The position numbers and the translations under genes were made by a program. Below, one piece after another: positions 47,815 through 59,955 of a stretch of 64,000 nt of DNA. The first letter of the stretch is position 1. Each line of letters starts with the position of its first letter. The stretch spans positions 1-64,000 of the forward strand of contig BGZK01000724.1 of NCBI GenBank assembly GCA_005406025.1, read 5' to 3'. The stretch comes from Eumeta japonica. Lineage: Eukaryota > Arthropoda > Insecta > Lepidoptera > Psychidae. The notes under the pieces are model-generated. The model saw only the letters and a list, made by a program, of their open reading frames with translations. It was not told the origin of the DNA and made no database searches.

Positions 47815-48400
47815 ATATAAATAAAAGACCTGTTTGACTCGTCACTGACTCGTGAACGCTTAGTCCAAAGCTTAGGACCTAGAAAGCTGAAATTTTGTAC
47901 AGGGATTACTTTTACGATGTAGACAAGCCTTAAGGAAGGAAATTTCGAAATTCAAGCTTTAAAAGAGTAAAGTAGGGGTTCAAAGTTTCAATGTGAAATA
48001 GACATATTCACTTGAAAATATTTAAAATTTCTCTTGAAACGTATAAGCAAAGATGTGTTTCGAGATTCATTTCAAATCAACCCTTTAGAGGCTGAAAATA
48101 AACCTATAAATCGATATGGGTGTCGTTATCAAGGTTTTTTGGGACGTTGATTACGAAGTTGTCATTTATTTTGGGGTATGAGTTAAGTTTTTTGTAAAGT
48201 TCAGACTAGATTTCGACTAGTTTTTGGTTACGACTTCACTTCCGTAAAGTTTTTATATACAAATATGAAGAAATGAAACCCCTTTTTTTATTCATTTCTA
48301 ACAAAAACCAATTTTGGTGTAATTTAAAAAAAATTGGAAAACACAAATACTCGCTTATAATAGTTATAGGCGAAGTTATACTCGTAAGAGCGATAATTTT
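47815..48400. repeat. Lepidopteran dispersed repeat
   Basis: gacctgtttgactcgtcact, then aggacctagaaagctgaaat and gtacagggattac, resemble an abundant lepidopteran non-autonomous repeat. The right boundary is uncertain. Confidence 0.45.
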
Positions 48401-49370
48401 ATAACATACCACTTATTATAAATCAGATTACAATGTAGCTAGATAAATAATTTATGACAGATACGTAAAAAAAAAAATGACGTCCAACAAAATATTTTAT
48501 CTATCCAAACTCAAATCTGTTAAAAAATAATTCATGCATGAAATATTTCTAGTCAACTACATCTTTATGTAAAATAAATATGTATATGTAAATTTACTAT
48601 AGTACAACATATTTTAATGCTAAGTTATTGTTTTAAAAAAATTCTCCATAGCTGCTGTATTAAGAGTACATATAATTAGTTTACAATAACATTCATTATA
48701 TTGTTATAAAAAATGTTTTTACTTTAAAAAAATCCGAATTAGTTAAAATTATTTAACGTTTTGCTTTAAAACGTTGCGCCTGCTTGTAAGGCGCCCACTA
48801 TCTTTCAACGAGGTGCTACATTGCGTACTATTTCTACTTTTTATAACTCATTGAGTTTAAAAGTTTATTGTAGAAAATTGAAGTATTTTTCGGCCGTCAT
48901 ATTCAATAGGTTTATTAATTAAGAGTTTCCGGACATACTAAGAAACCAGTTCATTTTGTCAAGTGGCTCAAGCATTATTTTTTATTATCATTCGAACATC
49001 CGAACTACAAATTAATTGACTTCCTAAAAAATATTTTTTTAATCAGGTTTTTTACTGCAATAATGTTTAGCGAAATACTTCAAATGATATGTAATTTAAA
49101 GTTTGAAATATATTTTGTATAAAAATCTGTATTTTAAGAATATTAGTGCATTGTTATAAAAATACAGAGATTTAAAAGTGAGCGCTCTCCGTGTTTATTG
49201 TTTTGCGAGAATAAAGCACAGCCTCCTCGGAGACGTGCAAAACAGATACAATTAATTGTCACATAAAATATAAGTTACTGCTTATTTTTCTTTGTTTGTT
49301 TATATGTTTCATTCCTTATAACTAGATCATTGAAATGTCATCAATTTTATTTTACTTTGTAGTCCGTGCA
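48401..49370. other. Intergenic, nothing recognised
   Basis: A/T-rich with no gene-like frame. Confidence 0.4.
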
Positions 49371-49374
49371 TATT

Positions 49375-49610
49375 GTTTGATCTTTTTTGGGATTCTGTAC
49401 CCAAAGGTGTCAAAGTGACCGTATTCTAGCCTCTGTTGTCGGCTTGTCTGTCAGTGGGCTGTATCTCATAAACCGTAATAGGGAGACAGTTAAAATTTAC
49501 GCAGAGTATCTATTTATATTGCGGTTATAACAACAAATAATAAAAATAAATTAGAAATTAAAGGGGGCCTCCATACTAGAAACGTGTATTTTGCGCCTCA
49601 TAAAAGTGTA
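49375..49610 (+). repeat. Common lepidopteran repeat, left end
   Basis: gggattctgtacccaaaggt, then gttgtcggcttgtctgtcag, gctgtatctcataaaccgta and atagggagacagttaaaatt match a very abundant lepidopteran repeat, here moderately decayed. A second fragment is near 50120-50230. Confidence 0.6.
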
Positions 49611-51105
49611 TTTGGTGTATGCGATTAATAGTCATCTGTAGAGACAGAGTAGAACAACAGAGGCTGTTCGCTGATGTAAAAATGTAATTTTATCTTTAAG
49701 TATAGGTATTACTACATACTTTATAAATATTCAAATTTTTCTAGGTTGTTAGCTAATAGCTAAGAGTTGAAGTCAATTTTTATATTATTAGTGTAGTGTT
49801 TGGTTGGACAAAAACAGTTAAACGGTATTTTTAGCTATTAGGTATCTATGTATCACAATTTATCTCCTTGAAAATTTGTCATTGACTTCGATAGTGACTT
49901 TCCCACAATGTGTTATATTTACATTTCTTTTGAGTTTTAATATAATAATATGTATGTATAGGACATACGAATGGCAGAACTTTCTGATCAACTGTTTATT
50001 AATTTTGGCAATCAATATTAATTGCCATTATTGCGACAATTTGTAAGTACTTCTTCTTAGTATTTTTTTTGTAGTTCTTAATTTTTGTTCTCGTTTTCAG
50101 CTTTTCGTACTCGAAGGGTGTTAACGAGACTCGACTTCGTTGTCTGTTTGTTTATTTGTCACAGAGCTGTATTTTTTTGAACGATCATAGGTAGATATTT
50201 TAAATATGCACAGAGAATATTTCTGTGACTGCTATAATAATAATAAAAAAATTAAAGGAGTCAAACCATAGCGGACAGAAATTTTTTTGAAGTTTTTTAT
50301 TTAATCTTAATTTTTGTTTTTGTTCTTCCTTAACTATGTTTGAAAATATGTAGAATTAAATATTGTACTGTAGTACGAAACTTTTCATGTGCGAGTACGG
50401 CTAATACTTGGCCGGTTCTTAGAGAAGGAGCAGTGTTAGAGTGTGCGGTGAGGATTCATGTGGAGAAGAAGATATGCTGTGAGAGGGTTAGGCAGAGCGA
50501 CAGGGAAAGTAGGAGAGTGTTAACGATCCGATTGTAGCTATACGACTGATAATAATAATGGTTTAATAATAACTAACTTATAGCAAATTAAAACGAACGA
50601 TAAGGTTTTTAAACTACGTCGTTTGTCAGCACCACATCCTGTTATTATAATAAAACATACTTTGTGACGATGTTTGGTTGTTTGTGTCAATTACCCACAA
50701 ACGGCTAAACAAATTTAGATGAAATTTAGCAAACATGAAATATTATTTGGATTATACGTATGATATTATATACCTCCATAATTAATATCGGAAACGGGAT
50801 CTACATCGAAATCAAGAGTAATAGCGCGATTGGAAAAGAGAAGGATGCAAGAAGAATGGAGAACAAGACCGAGTCGGAATTGTCTGTAAAATCGGAACTT
50901 AAACCGAAAACAATGCGAGCAAGACTACTCGACACAGAAAATGAGAAATAAGTCCACACGGACGGAGCTGCGGCCAAAAGTTAGTCTGAAATAATTTACT
51001 AGTAGTTTAAATACTTCAATCGACGTTACGGTATTTAAAACGGTTCTAAATACAGAAAAGTAGAGTTATTCAACGTTTCGAATATTGTACCGTCACAAAA
51101 GTTTA
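49611..51105. other. Intergenic with repeat fragments
   Basis: 50690-50990 (acccacaaacggctaaacaa ... cggagctgcggccaaaagtt) is a decayed copy of the repeat at 31975-32292. The rest is A/T-rich with no gene. Confidence 0.4.
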
Positions 51106-51109
51106 TAAG

Positions 51110-51420
51110 CGTCACAAATCGCACCCGATACGCGCGCGCGCGCCGCCGAGGTCAAGACCTTAACAACAGCGCACGTCGCCGTGTCCCGGAGACAAAGGCG
51201 GGCGGCTCGGCCGAATCCCCAGATAAATCGCCCATAACCGACGGGCCGTCCGCGATTTTTCACTGGCCGCGCCCCTTTGCGCCGACGTTAAATGTTAATA
51301 AACTAGCTGTACGTCACACCGGCCGCGCCCGCGCGCCCGACGGCGCCGCGAGGGCCCGTCGTCGTCCTCGAGCTTTGGTACTGGGCCGCTTTCGCGCACA
51401 TGAAGTGTTCGACCTAAAAT
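51110..51420. other. GC-rich island 4, possible regulatory element
   Basis: The most GC-rich block in the window, with a CG run (acgcgcgcgcgcgcc, near 51129), cggccgaatccccagata, ataaatcgcccataa and aggtcaagacctt. No frame of 60 codons runs through it. It shares the CGGCCRAATCCCC motif with island 3, 4.2 kb upstream. Confidence 0.4.
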
Positions 51421-52445
51421 TACAGTAAAAATGACGTGCAAGTACAATGGGGGGGAGATCGTGATGCTTTTCTTTTTTATGTTCTTAATTTAAACTTTTT
51501 ATTTGAGACAATATAATGCATAATTGTTTTTAAAAGAATTGTTAGGATAATTAATAATGTTAAATATTTTATTAATTATCTTAACTTTGCATTGTCGATT
51601 AGACTAAAAAGTACTGAGGCGAAATTTGTCTAAAGTCTTATACGATACGATATAAAAGTTCGTTTTGCACATTTTGCTACGACTAGATATAATTTTTGAA
51701 TGCTGTGGATAATATTATTTGTAATATTTTGGTTGGGACCGTTGTGGTATACGGATAGCGTAAAAACTTTACAAATTTTCATACCACTCATATCATAAGT
51801 ATGGAACAATGAATAGGGTATAGTAATGAGACTGGTTCGTAAGTTCCAATTAACGAATTGTGAAGTGAAAAAAGTTTTTAGCGTTTGTTTAACAAGAAAA
51901 GTTAGTATAGAAAAAATATGTCAGGGAAGTAAAATAAATAATGGACACAGCACATATACCATAGAAATTGAAATAATAATAGCTGGCTGGAAATAATAAT
52001 ATTGTTACATTTGCCGACATATCCTCAGGATACTGCAGACATTCATATTCATCAGGGCGTACGGTGTGTTATAACAATCGATAGATGCGTTTCCAACCAC
52101 CTTATGTGGCATGCAGTTTTGGACTAGGCAATGCTTTAAAAGTGACAAAAGGCCCTTTATAAGCATCCGCAAACCCTCACCAATAGACATGTCTGACAAT
52201 TGTCACAGACTAATCATTACGCAAATAGTTACAGGCAATATCATATAGTAGATTATCACAATTGTCCGTGGACACTCGCAACCCTAAAGGAGTCACCAGT
52301 GCGTTGCCGGTGTCTTGAGAGGAAAATCGATGTCTACTGGAGGGGAATCGGGTTGATGGAAGGAGAGGAAGCGGGCCACCAGATCTTCTACACTATAAAC
52401 AAAACGCAACAGCGAAAGTTGATAGTTCGAGTCAAATCAAATCAA
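51421..52445. other. Intergenic, nothing firm
   Basis: A/T-rich. 52290-52330 (gtgcgttgccggtgtcttga) looks like a fragment of an RTE-like repeat. The frames on both strands look like chance. Confidence 0.4.
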
Positions 52446-54680
52446 ATCAAAAATATCTTTATTTCGCAGGTAATAGAATTACACTTGAAATACGTCATTA
52501 TGGCATTTTTTTGGTATTAACATTAACATCCATTCTGAATGTTCATTCATTTTTCGGTTTCGCTTAAAGACACATGATAGTCAATAAAACTGGCACAACA
52601 TTTGAAAATTAGATGAACAGCCTGACAGTCGAGCAGTTCAGTCCCACAAGCTTTTTGACGTGACAACGTCTTAAATTAGGTTGCCCTTGGAGTCACTTAT
52701 GAAAAAGTGTAACGCTCGGTAACGTAACGATGAGTTGCTTGCGTCTCTCCTCAACTATGATCGGTCTGCTAGCATAGCTTGCAAATGTATTGCAAGTTAT
52801 TGTATGTATATTTTATATAAATACGTATGTAAGGTAAAATAAAATTTTGTTAATATGAAATTCAGTGCGAGATTCTTTGTATAAATTAATGTTTTAAATA
52901 TAATTCTTTGTATAAATAAATGTTTTAAATTGTTACTATTATTTCATCCTTCTTCCTACTATACGAATGAATATTCACATTAAAATGATTTTACCATTCA
53001 AAGTCGTTGTCACGTAAAACTTTCGCCCGTATACCGACTTTACAGGCAACCAAATTTTTTGTCAATATATGGGCATAATAGCCCTTGCCACATAACTTTT
53101 TTTAAATGAAAGTTTTAAATTTGTGAAATGCTAAATTTGGAATTTCAACTGGGACCTTATTATAAAAGCACACACTATGCACCTTAAATGATTTCGTAAC
53201 TTTCCTGAGTCTAATTTTATGAGATGCAAGGTCATTCTTATGTCTAGTGTTAATATTATAAATGTCGTTCGTTTTTGGAACGATTTTATATTTCTTTTGA
53301 CATATACCAGGTTTTCGTATATGTATTGTGACGGTACAGTTAAAATATTAATTTCTTTAAATTTTTTACTGTGAGGCGCTGCTGGTCTCAAGTTATATAT
53401 GGTACGAATAGCCTGATTCTGCAGCACAAAAATCGTGTTTAAATTTACTGCACGACCCCATATTAAAATTCCATAGGTCATGAGACTATGACAGAAAATA
53501 AAATGAACTAATATTGTTATGATTTCATTAGTAAGCCAACCCATTTTTTTGATTGTATATGCTCAAGAACTAAGCTTTTTCGCCAACTTCGTTATATATA
53601 AATTCCACTGTAACTTGGCATCTAAAGTTAGACCAAGAAATAGGGTCATGTCCACAATATCTAGTATTTCGTCCCTGGCTACTACATCTGTATCGACCAA
53701 TTTGGTATTAAACAACGAAATTTTAAATATTTTTATTTTATTCTCATTGAGAAAAAGATTGTTAATTGTAAACCACTCGACTACTTCTGAGATAGTACTA
53801 TTTACTTAGTCAAAATCTGGTCGTTATTTATTAACCTTAAAAAGCAAGGAAGTATCATTAGCAAACAGTGGAATCTCATGCTCATCCTTCACAAGGTGTG
53901 GTAGATCATTAATATTAACTAAAAATAGAAATGGTCTAATAACTGAACTCTGTGGCACACCCATACTGACTGCAGATTCCGAAGACCTCTCACCATTAAT
54001 ATCAACCCTCAGAACTCTGGCACTCAAATATGACTCCCGAAGTCCAAGTGAGGGACTCCTGACACGACTATTTATAATTAACTTGTACTGTGACTTAATA
54101 TTAGTGAATATGTTGTCGAGGCAAGTTGAGGAAGCACTTGTGATCCTAATCGGCTTCAGATATAATATTTCTAAATTAAAACATTTGCATAAGAATTTAA
54201 TTCTAGTGCATAGAAAAGAATTTTCCAATAAATTTGTATTAAAATATCTGTATACGGCAATATATTTACTATTATTGCTGATTTTATACAAAATATCATC
54301 CATAATTTTTTTCGAAAACATTATATGATGTATTTGGGGGTCTGTACATGCCCAATACAATGAGCCATTCAAGTTCTACGCAGGCCACTTCAATAGTTCG
54401 TTCAACAGACAAGCTCACAATATCTGGACGTTCTTTTTATTTTATATTATTTTTAACTATTATCAGTGAGCCGTCATGTACAGCTTTTTCTCTGCTGAAC
54501 GAATTTGCCACCTGGTGCATACTGAAGTTAAACATGAACTGGTGCCTTCTGGGCCAATGTTCTGTAATACATAATATACCGATATCATTATATTTTATGA
54601 ATAATTCAATTTCCAATTCTTGACTTAGCATTTCCTGTATATTTTGATGCACCAGATTGAATGTACATTTTTTGTTGTTA
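52446..54680 (-). mobile_element. Jockey-like LINE, decayed and interrupted
   Basis: On the minus strand: endonuclease start NIQEMLSQELEIE and GILCITEHW (54437-54652). Then endonuclease end and RT (53824-54372), with the RT block GVPQSSVIRPFLFLVNINDL and the catalytic box reading FANDTSLLF where FADD is expected. Then the C-terminal block HSLMTYGILIWG (53131-53544). The 3' end is near 52446, with AATAAA and a tail of TTTGA repeats. A ~0.4 kb element (52653-53056) is inserted in the 3' UTR. Frames are broken and one catalytic Asp is changed to Asn, so the copy is dead. Confidence 0.8.
52653..53056 (-). repeat. Three-copy ~0.5 kb element, copy 3, nested in a LINE
   Basis: Reverse complement of 18376-18900 and 42118-42592: starts ttttgacgtgacaacgtc and ends caaagtcgttgtcacgtaaa, then accgactttacaggcaacca. 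It is shorter than copy 2 because part of the variable GC-rich core is missing (ccgtctgctagcatagct region). It splits the 3' UTR of the LINE, so it inserted after the LINE. Confidence 0.75.
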
Positions 54681-56616
54681 TAATTTTTCCCTAGGTCATG
54701 ACGGGTGGAGTGTCAGCCACTAATACAATGTTTGTTGTTGTTACCGAGTTATTAAAATTTTTGTATAATGTCAAAAATTTGTAAGAGGGTTCCCTCTATT
54801 GTCTTAGACACTAATTTAAATCATAATTGTCATAATGTCAAATGACTCAATAGAAGTAGATAATTGATTGTTCATAGAACTGGACATGTTAATAATAAGA
54901 TAACTCAGCGATTCCGATAATTGTTGTATAATAAATTTTGAAAGAAAATACTTCCTTCTTGTCAAGTAAAAATATTTACAAATAATTCTATTGGTGTCAA
55001 AAAAAATGAAATTTGCCTGAGTGACATGTCAGTGTATGCATATTAATATTTAATTTAGTTTGTGTCTGTACTGATTGTCATTTACGGTTAATCTTTGGCT
55101 GTAAGGACAAGCAAATAAAATTACTTTATTTACATTTGCGATGCTATTTAGTATTCAAAAGATTTTAACAACATCTTTTTTGTCCGTCTTTATTCTTTTG
55201 TCAATTAAAATTATTGTCATAATGTTGGGATGTAAATTTCTTTTAACATTTTTTTCCAATATACTATTATGTGAAGCTTCTGGCATACAAATATTTACCA
55301 TATTTCATCCAACTAAGCGGCGGTCGCGATGAAAATCGATCGTTATACATAATAATATTTTGGTCATTTGTGTTTACTGCCCTTCGTTGCGAGGAGAGGA
55401 GCTCCGAGTGTGGCGACAAAGCGGCCGGCGCGCGCGCCGAGGAGCAGGCGGTCACACTCAGGCCCCGAGTCGTCGGCGGGAGGCGTCTCACAACTACACT
55501 GGTGTTTTGTTATTAGTTACTCGAACTTTTCATAATTATGTTCACTATTTTTTATTAAATTATCCCCTGCCGAAATGTGCTCCCCCATCTTCTTTTGCGC
55601 TAGTTCATATTTTGCAGTTATCAGCTGCAAGGATGTAAATACATATACATTTCTGACTTCAGGCGTTATGTATCACATTTGTAATTTAATAATATACTTT
55701 TATAATCACCAATTTCAACGAATAAACTTTTTATTTCTTTTTAATATTTACAGTTTTAGACAAATGTTGACACCTTTTAATCTGTTTTCTAGTGGTTCTA
55801 ATAAATTTCTCAATTTTTACATTTTTTTGTGTATACTTGTACCGATACATATCAAACTTGCAAAATTCACACTAACTAATTTTTGATAAATCGAAATCAA
55901 AGATTTTTAGGTATTATTTAGATGTAAGAATTTGTTTTACTAATAAACTTATTTAATTTAATCAACAAAAGACGTTTAATGAAACTTAAATGAAATGTGT
56001 TTTATGGAACAGTTAGCAAATTATAGTACATAATAAAAATATATACAAATTTAAATCCCACATTAGAAAGTTATCCTTCATTATGGATACTAAGGCAACG
56101 GTGACACAAACACGTAACATTCATGAACCAAAAATAATAACACTCATATAAAAACTTATTGCGATAAAATTCATAACACCACTGGTTACAGCACAGAAAT
56201 CGGGCTAAATAAGAAAAGGGAAGTGTGACTATCATTTTAAATTCTTATAATATATTATGTTACTATGGTTTTAGTTACATTTTGTATAATTAAAACCACA
56301 GTAACGGAACAAAAAGACACTAACAGAGGCTCTGGAGATGCAAAGAAAACGACAAACTTATTGTAATAGAAATATAATAGCATACAATAATAGACAACCA
56401 TATATGAAAAAAAACTAAATATTTATTGAAGAAATGAAGTGTGAAAATAATAATTTGAATTATTATTATGAAGTGTATTTGAACTACACATTAGCCAACG
56501 TAATATTTCCTTTTTAACTGATAGAAATTAACAATTACAAGATTGATTCAATTAACAACGGTTCGAAATAAAAGCTTTTATGAAAGACAATTGTTATCTC
56601 CGTTAACAAAGTTTTA
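54681..56616. other. Intergenic, with GC-rich island 5 at 55380-55500
   Basis: Mostly A/T-rich. 55380-55500 is abruptly GC-rich (gcgaggagaggagctccgag, agcggccggcgcgcgcgccg) and open on both strands over a short range. The frames there have no recognisable domain and are typical of GC-rich DNA. Confidence 0.35.
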
Positions 56617-56767
56617 TGGTGGAGTTCCAAAACGATGATTGATAGTGATTTTGATCGCTGGTCAATCAATGTGAGTGGTCTACATATTTCGTTTGTCCAA
56701 TTATTTTGATTCACAATTGATTAGCCAACAGAAATTAATCAATCATCGTTTCAGAGTTCAACCGCCA
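56617..56767. mobile_element. Short foldback MITE
   Basis: tggtggagttccaaaacgat then gattgat at the left is inverted at the right as atcaatcatcgtttcagagt then tcaaccgcca. Inner blocks (cgctggtcaatcaatgtg and cacaattgattagccaacag) also pair, so almost the whole 150 bases folds back. Confidence 0.7.
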
Positions 56768-58930
56768 ATGGAACAACCAGTGGACGATCAAGTCACCTCG
56801 TTCCATATATAAATTATAGAAATAAATATCTACTATGCAGATACCTGGTGAAACAGACATACAGTCAGATGATGGAGTTGTAAGCATGTGTTTAACATTC
56901 ATCTAAATATTGGTATAAACCTAAATGTAACCTAAATATAGGAGAATGTTAAACATATGCTGTATGTAAATATGTATTTAATAAAATAGACCTATAGGTT
57001 TTTCATAATAATGTAGAATAAATAAAGACAATCATATTTTAGTAATAATATCGTAAAAAATAGATACATTTTAAAAACGACAATAATCACTAGAACACAA
57101 GTTCTTTTGTACGCGGTCTTAAGTCACTGAGTTCGACCTTGTTTTTCAACGTGGTTTTTAACCTAACCGGGAGGCTACCCTAAGAAACGCGAAATTGTAA
57201 CAGTAAACTCACAAATCCTGCTGGTCTTTCTTCCGTTCATATTTCCTGTTAACTTTAGCTTCTTCTTAGCTAATACAGATGTCACTACATGTATTTTATT
57301 TTCCATAATTTAATTAAATCCCGAGAGCTCGATACAAATGAACTAGCGCTACGATCGCACTGCGGCCATGACAATGCGAGCGGCTGCTTGCTCCTGGTTG
57401 AACAGGCGAGTTTGATTTGCGCTGGTATCGTCACTCAGGCAATTATGAACAAAACACTGAGTTTTGGATCTTTATTTCAACAACAATTAGACAACTTAGG
57501 TGAAATTGTTCTAAGCTGATATGCTTAGTGATGCGTGTAGAATCAGGTCGATGAAAAACATACAAAAATGTGTGTAATGGACTTAGGCGCGTTTGACATG
57601 TACCGACACGCCTTACTGCAGGACAGTACATTAATTGTTCATTCTTGTTTATGGAGTTATCGCACGTCAAGTCTACGGTTGTTTATAGAACATTTGAGTT
57701 ATTTTGCGAGCTAGCGGAACATATTGCTATGGGTGAATTTTCGACCAACTCGTTGAACAATGTTTGAGTCCAAGATGTTTTTTTAATCATTGTTTTCTTG
57801 TTGTAATATAGTTAATCGTGTATATGCATCGGTACAGTTTTACTTTGAGATCAGCGGTAAGATTAAGGGCATCCTCCAACGTACTGCCGCTTCGGTCAAA
57901 CCCATCCACTGCTCGAAAAAAAAAAGAAAAGAAAAAAGCAATGCAACCGTGCAAACAATTACAAACTCGAAATTTATATTCACAATTTTTAAATCAGATT
58001 ATATTTACATTTATTTGTTTCACAACCTGATAAGTTACTGAATAATACGATGCAATAAAAAAGCGAAGAAAAGAAAAATATAATAAATCAATCTACCTAC
58101 TTAATTAGCGGAGAGATCAACGCTTACAATGGCTTATTAGTTATTTGATGATCACATAATAACACTTGGAAATAATATTTGAGTATCACATCACTAATGC
58201 CATACAGCTTCGTTTTAATAATTCACATAAATAAATCTAAGAATAGGCCGTGAAACACGTTTACTCGTGTCGACCGCCGCTTCGCAAGTTTGTATTCTGT
58301 TAGAGTATAGTATTTCACCGAAAAAATATTTCTAATGATCGTGAAAACTATATCAAAATTTGTTGCATAATTTAGAAGAACTAAGTAATTATCGTAATTA
58401 TTATAGTAATTATCCGCGTCTGTTTGTGCTGACGGATGCGGATAATTACTTTGTTTAGTTGTGTTACTTTATACGATAGACTTATAACCGTCTATTGCAT
58501 TTGCATCTAATTTTGCAGCTGGACGAATGTAAAGTTTTTAATAAGAAAGTCGATAGCGCTGTGTGTGTTTTAATTAATTTTTTTTATATAAATTAGAATT
58601 CGTTATTTTACATGTAATGTATTCAATTTTCTTAAGATTTAATTTTGTTTCTCGTTTAAATATTCTCAAAAGTTAATAACTATTCCTGTTACTTGATATA
58701 ACGCAATATACAGCGAAAATAATTTTGTACCAACCGCATGTCCCACGTCACCTCCGTTGTTTTTATTTGTTAAGTTAAGGTAAGTAGCGTCACTTTTAGA
58801 TACTAATTACAATCATGTGTACCCACAAAAACTGACCTACATTTTATATTTGTCGCAGCCGTGTCGTGTTCTGAAAAGAAGCCTGGTGGTGGCACCGTTC
58901 ACTCGTCGAGCGGTTTCAGTTTCTGGATTC
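56768..58930. other. Intergenic, with a hairpin at 58405-58450
   Basis: A/T-rich. 57330-57430 is locally GC-rich, with an unrecognised 76-codon frame. agtaattatccgc (58405-58417) pairs perfectly with gcggataattact (58438-58450). No gene recognised. Confidence 0.4.
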
Positions 58931-58935
58931 GGAAA

Positions 58936-59260
58936 TTAGTGATATGGGTACACCACCGGTTTTCCATGCAGACCGCAATCATATCTCGTACTTGGTTTTG
59001 GGTAATACTCTGGTAATACTCTGGGCGTTACTGTATATTGAACGAGCTTGCTCATCGAAACCTTCTCACCCAGTCGTACTTCGCGGTTCTCACAAGATAT
59101 CTCGACTCCTTCAAATGTAAAATGCGGTGCGTAACCTCTTAAATATCTACCCGACCTTGGATGTTCGGTTGTGATAAATATGTATACGGTCTTATTTATG
59201 CTGCATGTGATTTCCAATGTGCTGTCGTCGGCGCGCGTGTCTCCTGCTAATTTGGTCCTG
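58936..59260 (-). CDS. Orphan open frame, possible exon
   Basis: The minus frame is open from about 59260 to the TAA at 58936 and reads ITTEHPRSGRYLRGYAPHFT, VEISCENREVRLGEKVSMSK, then PEYYPKPSTRYDCGLHGKPV. The amino-acid make-up is protein-like (balanced charges, several Cys, Tyr and Pro) and the GC level is above its surroundings. I do not recognise the family. There is no good ATG; upstream an AG (aaacag) could be an acceptor but lacks a pyrimidine tract. It may be an exon of an unknown gene, a decayed element, or chance. Confidence 0.2.
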
Positions 59261-59317
59261 TTTTATCGTATTTTTACGAGTCGAGTTGATGAATATACAT
59301 GTCTTATTATGTTAACT

Positions 59318-59450
59318 GCGGGTTGCATCAAAAGTAAAAATATTAATCTTAAACGTAATCCATAAGTTGTGATAGATTATCCATACACAATCTGTCAAAT
59401 CTTATGGATTACTTTTACAATTTACGTTTTTAGTTTTGGTGCAATCCGCC
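59318..59450. mobile_element. Foldback MITE, ~130 bp
   Basis: Outer ends gcgggttgcatcaaaagtaa and tagttttggtgcaatccgcc are inverted. Inner arms gtaatccataag (59355-59366) and cttatggattac (59401-59412) are perfect, and tgatagatt/aatctgtca nearly so. Non-coding. Confidence 0.7.
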
Positions 59451-59875
59451 CTAAGCGTTGTTGTGATTTTGTGTCATTCTGAAATAATTTTCTTAAATTA
59501 TAACAGTTGTAGTGGTTTTCTAAAACAATGAAGGAATAAAAGTTCGTATTTTGCAAAATATACCAAAAATATCTTGGTTGAAGCGATTTTTTAAATATAA
59601 ATATCTTCGGACACATAACACCTTCTGTCGTTCTAGCATGACACCCCAGAGAGAGAGAGTTTTTCTTTTATTACGTTGTGCGAGAAGGATAGCTCTATAC
59701 AGAAACTCTTCTTTAAGGCATCATGCTAGGCCCGCTGGTCCTAAACTAAGCAACGACGCTTGTATTATGGGTATCATTTTAATGGGATACATATATATTT
59801 TGCTTTTAAATACATACATAATATATAGAAATACCGAAACTCTGGACAAACATTAATTTTTAATTAAATAAATAG

Positions 59876-59955
59876 TTGTCTTGAGCGGGAATCGAACCTA
59901 CGTTCTTAGCACAGAATGTAGGTCACTACCGATTGCGCCAGTCAAGAAGTCTAAG
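59876..59955 (-). repeat. tRNA-derived SINE head
   Basis: The minus strand reads tggcgcaatcggtagtga (A box) and, about 35 bases on, ggttcgattcccgctcaag (B box and 3' stem). The acceptor stem nearly pairs (cttgact / gctcaag), but the D stem does not, and the A/T-rich tail runs on instead of ending. This is a SINE head rather than a working tRNA. Confidence 0.6.

Noticed and set aside
55271..55638. Overlapping frames of 81 and 92 codons through GC-rich island 5
   Set aside because: Open in more than one frame because of base composition; no domain and no splice context.
57289..57519. 76-codon plus frame
   Set aside because: Protein-like in part but with no recognisable motif, splice context or supporting neighbour.
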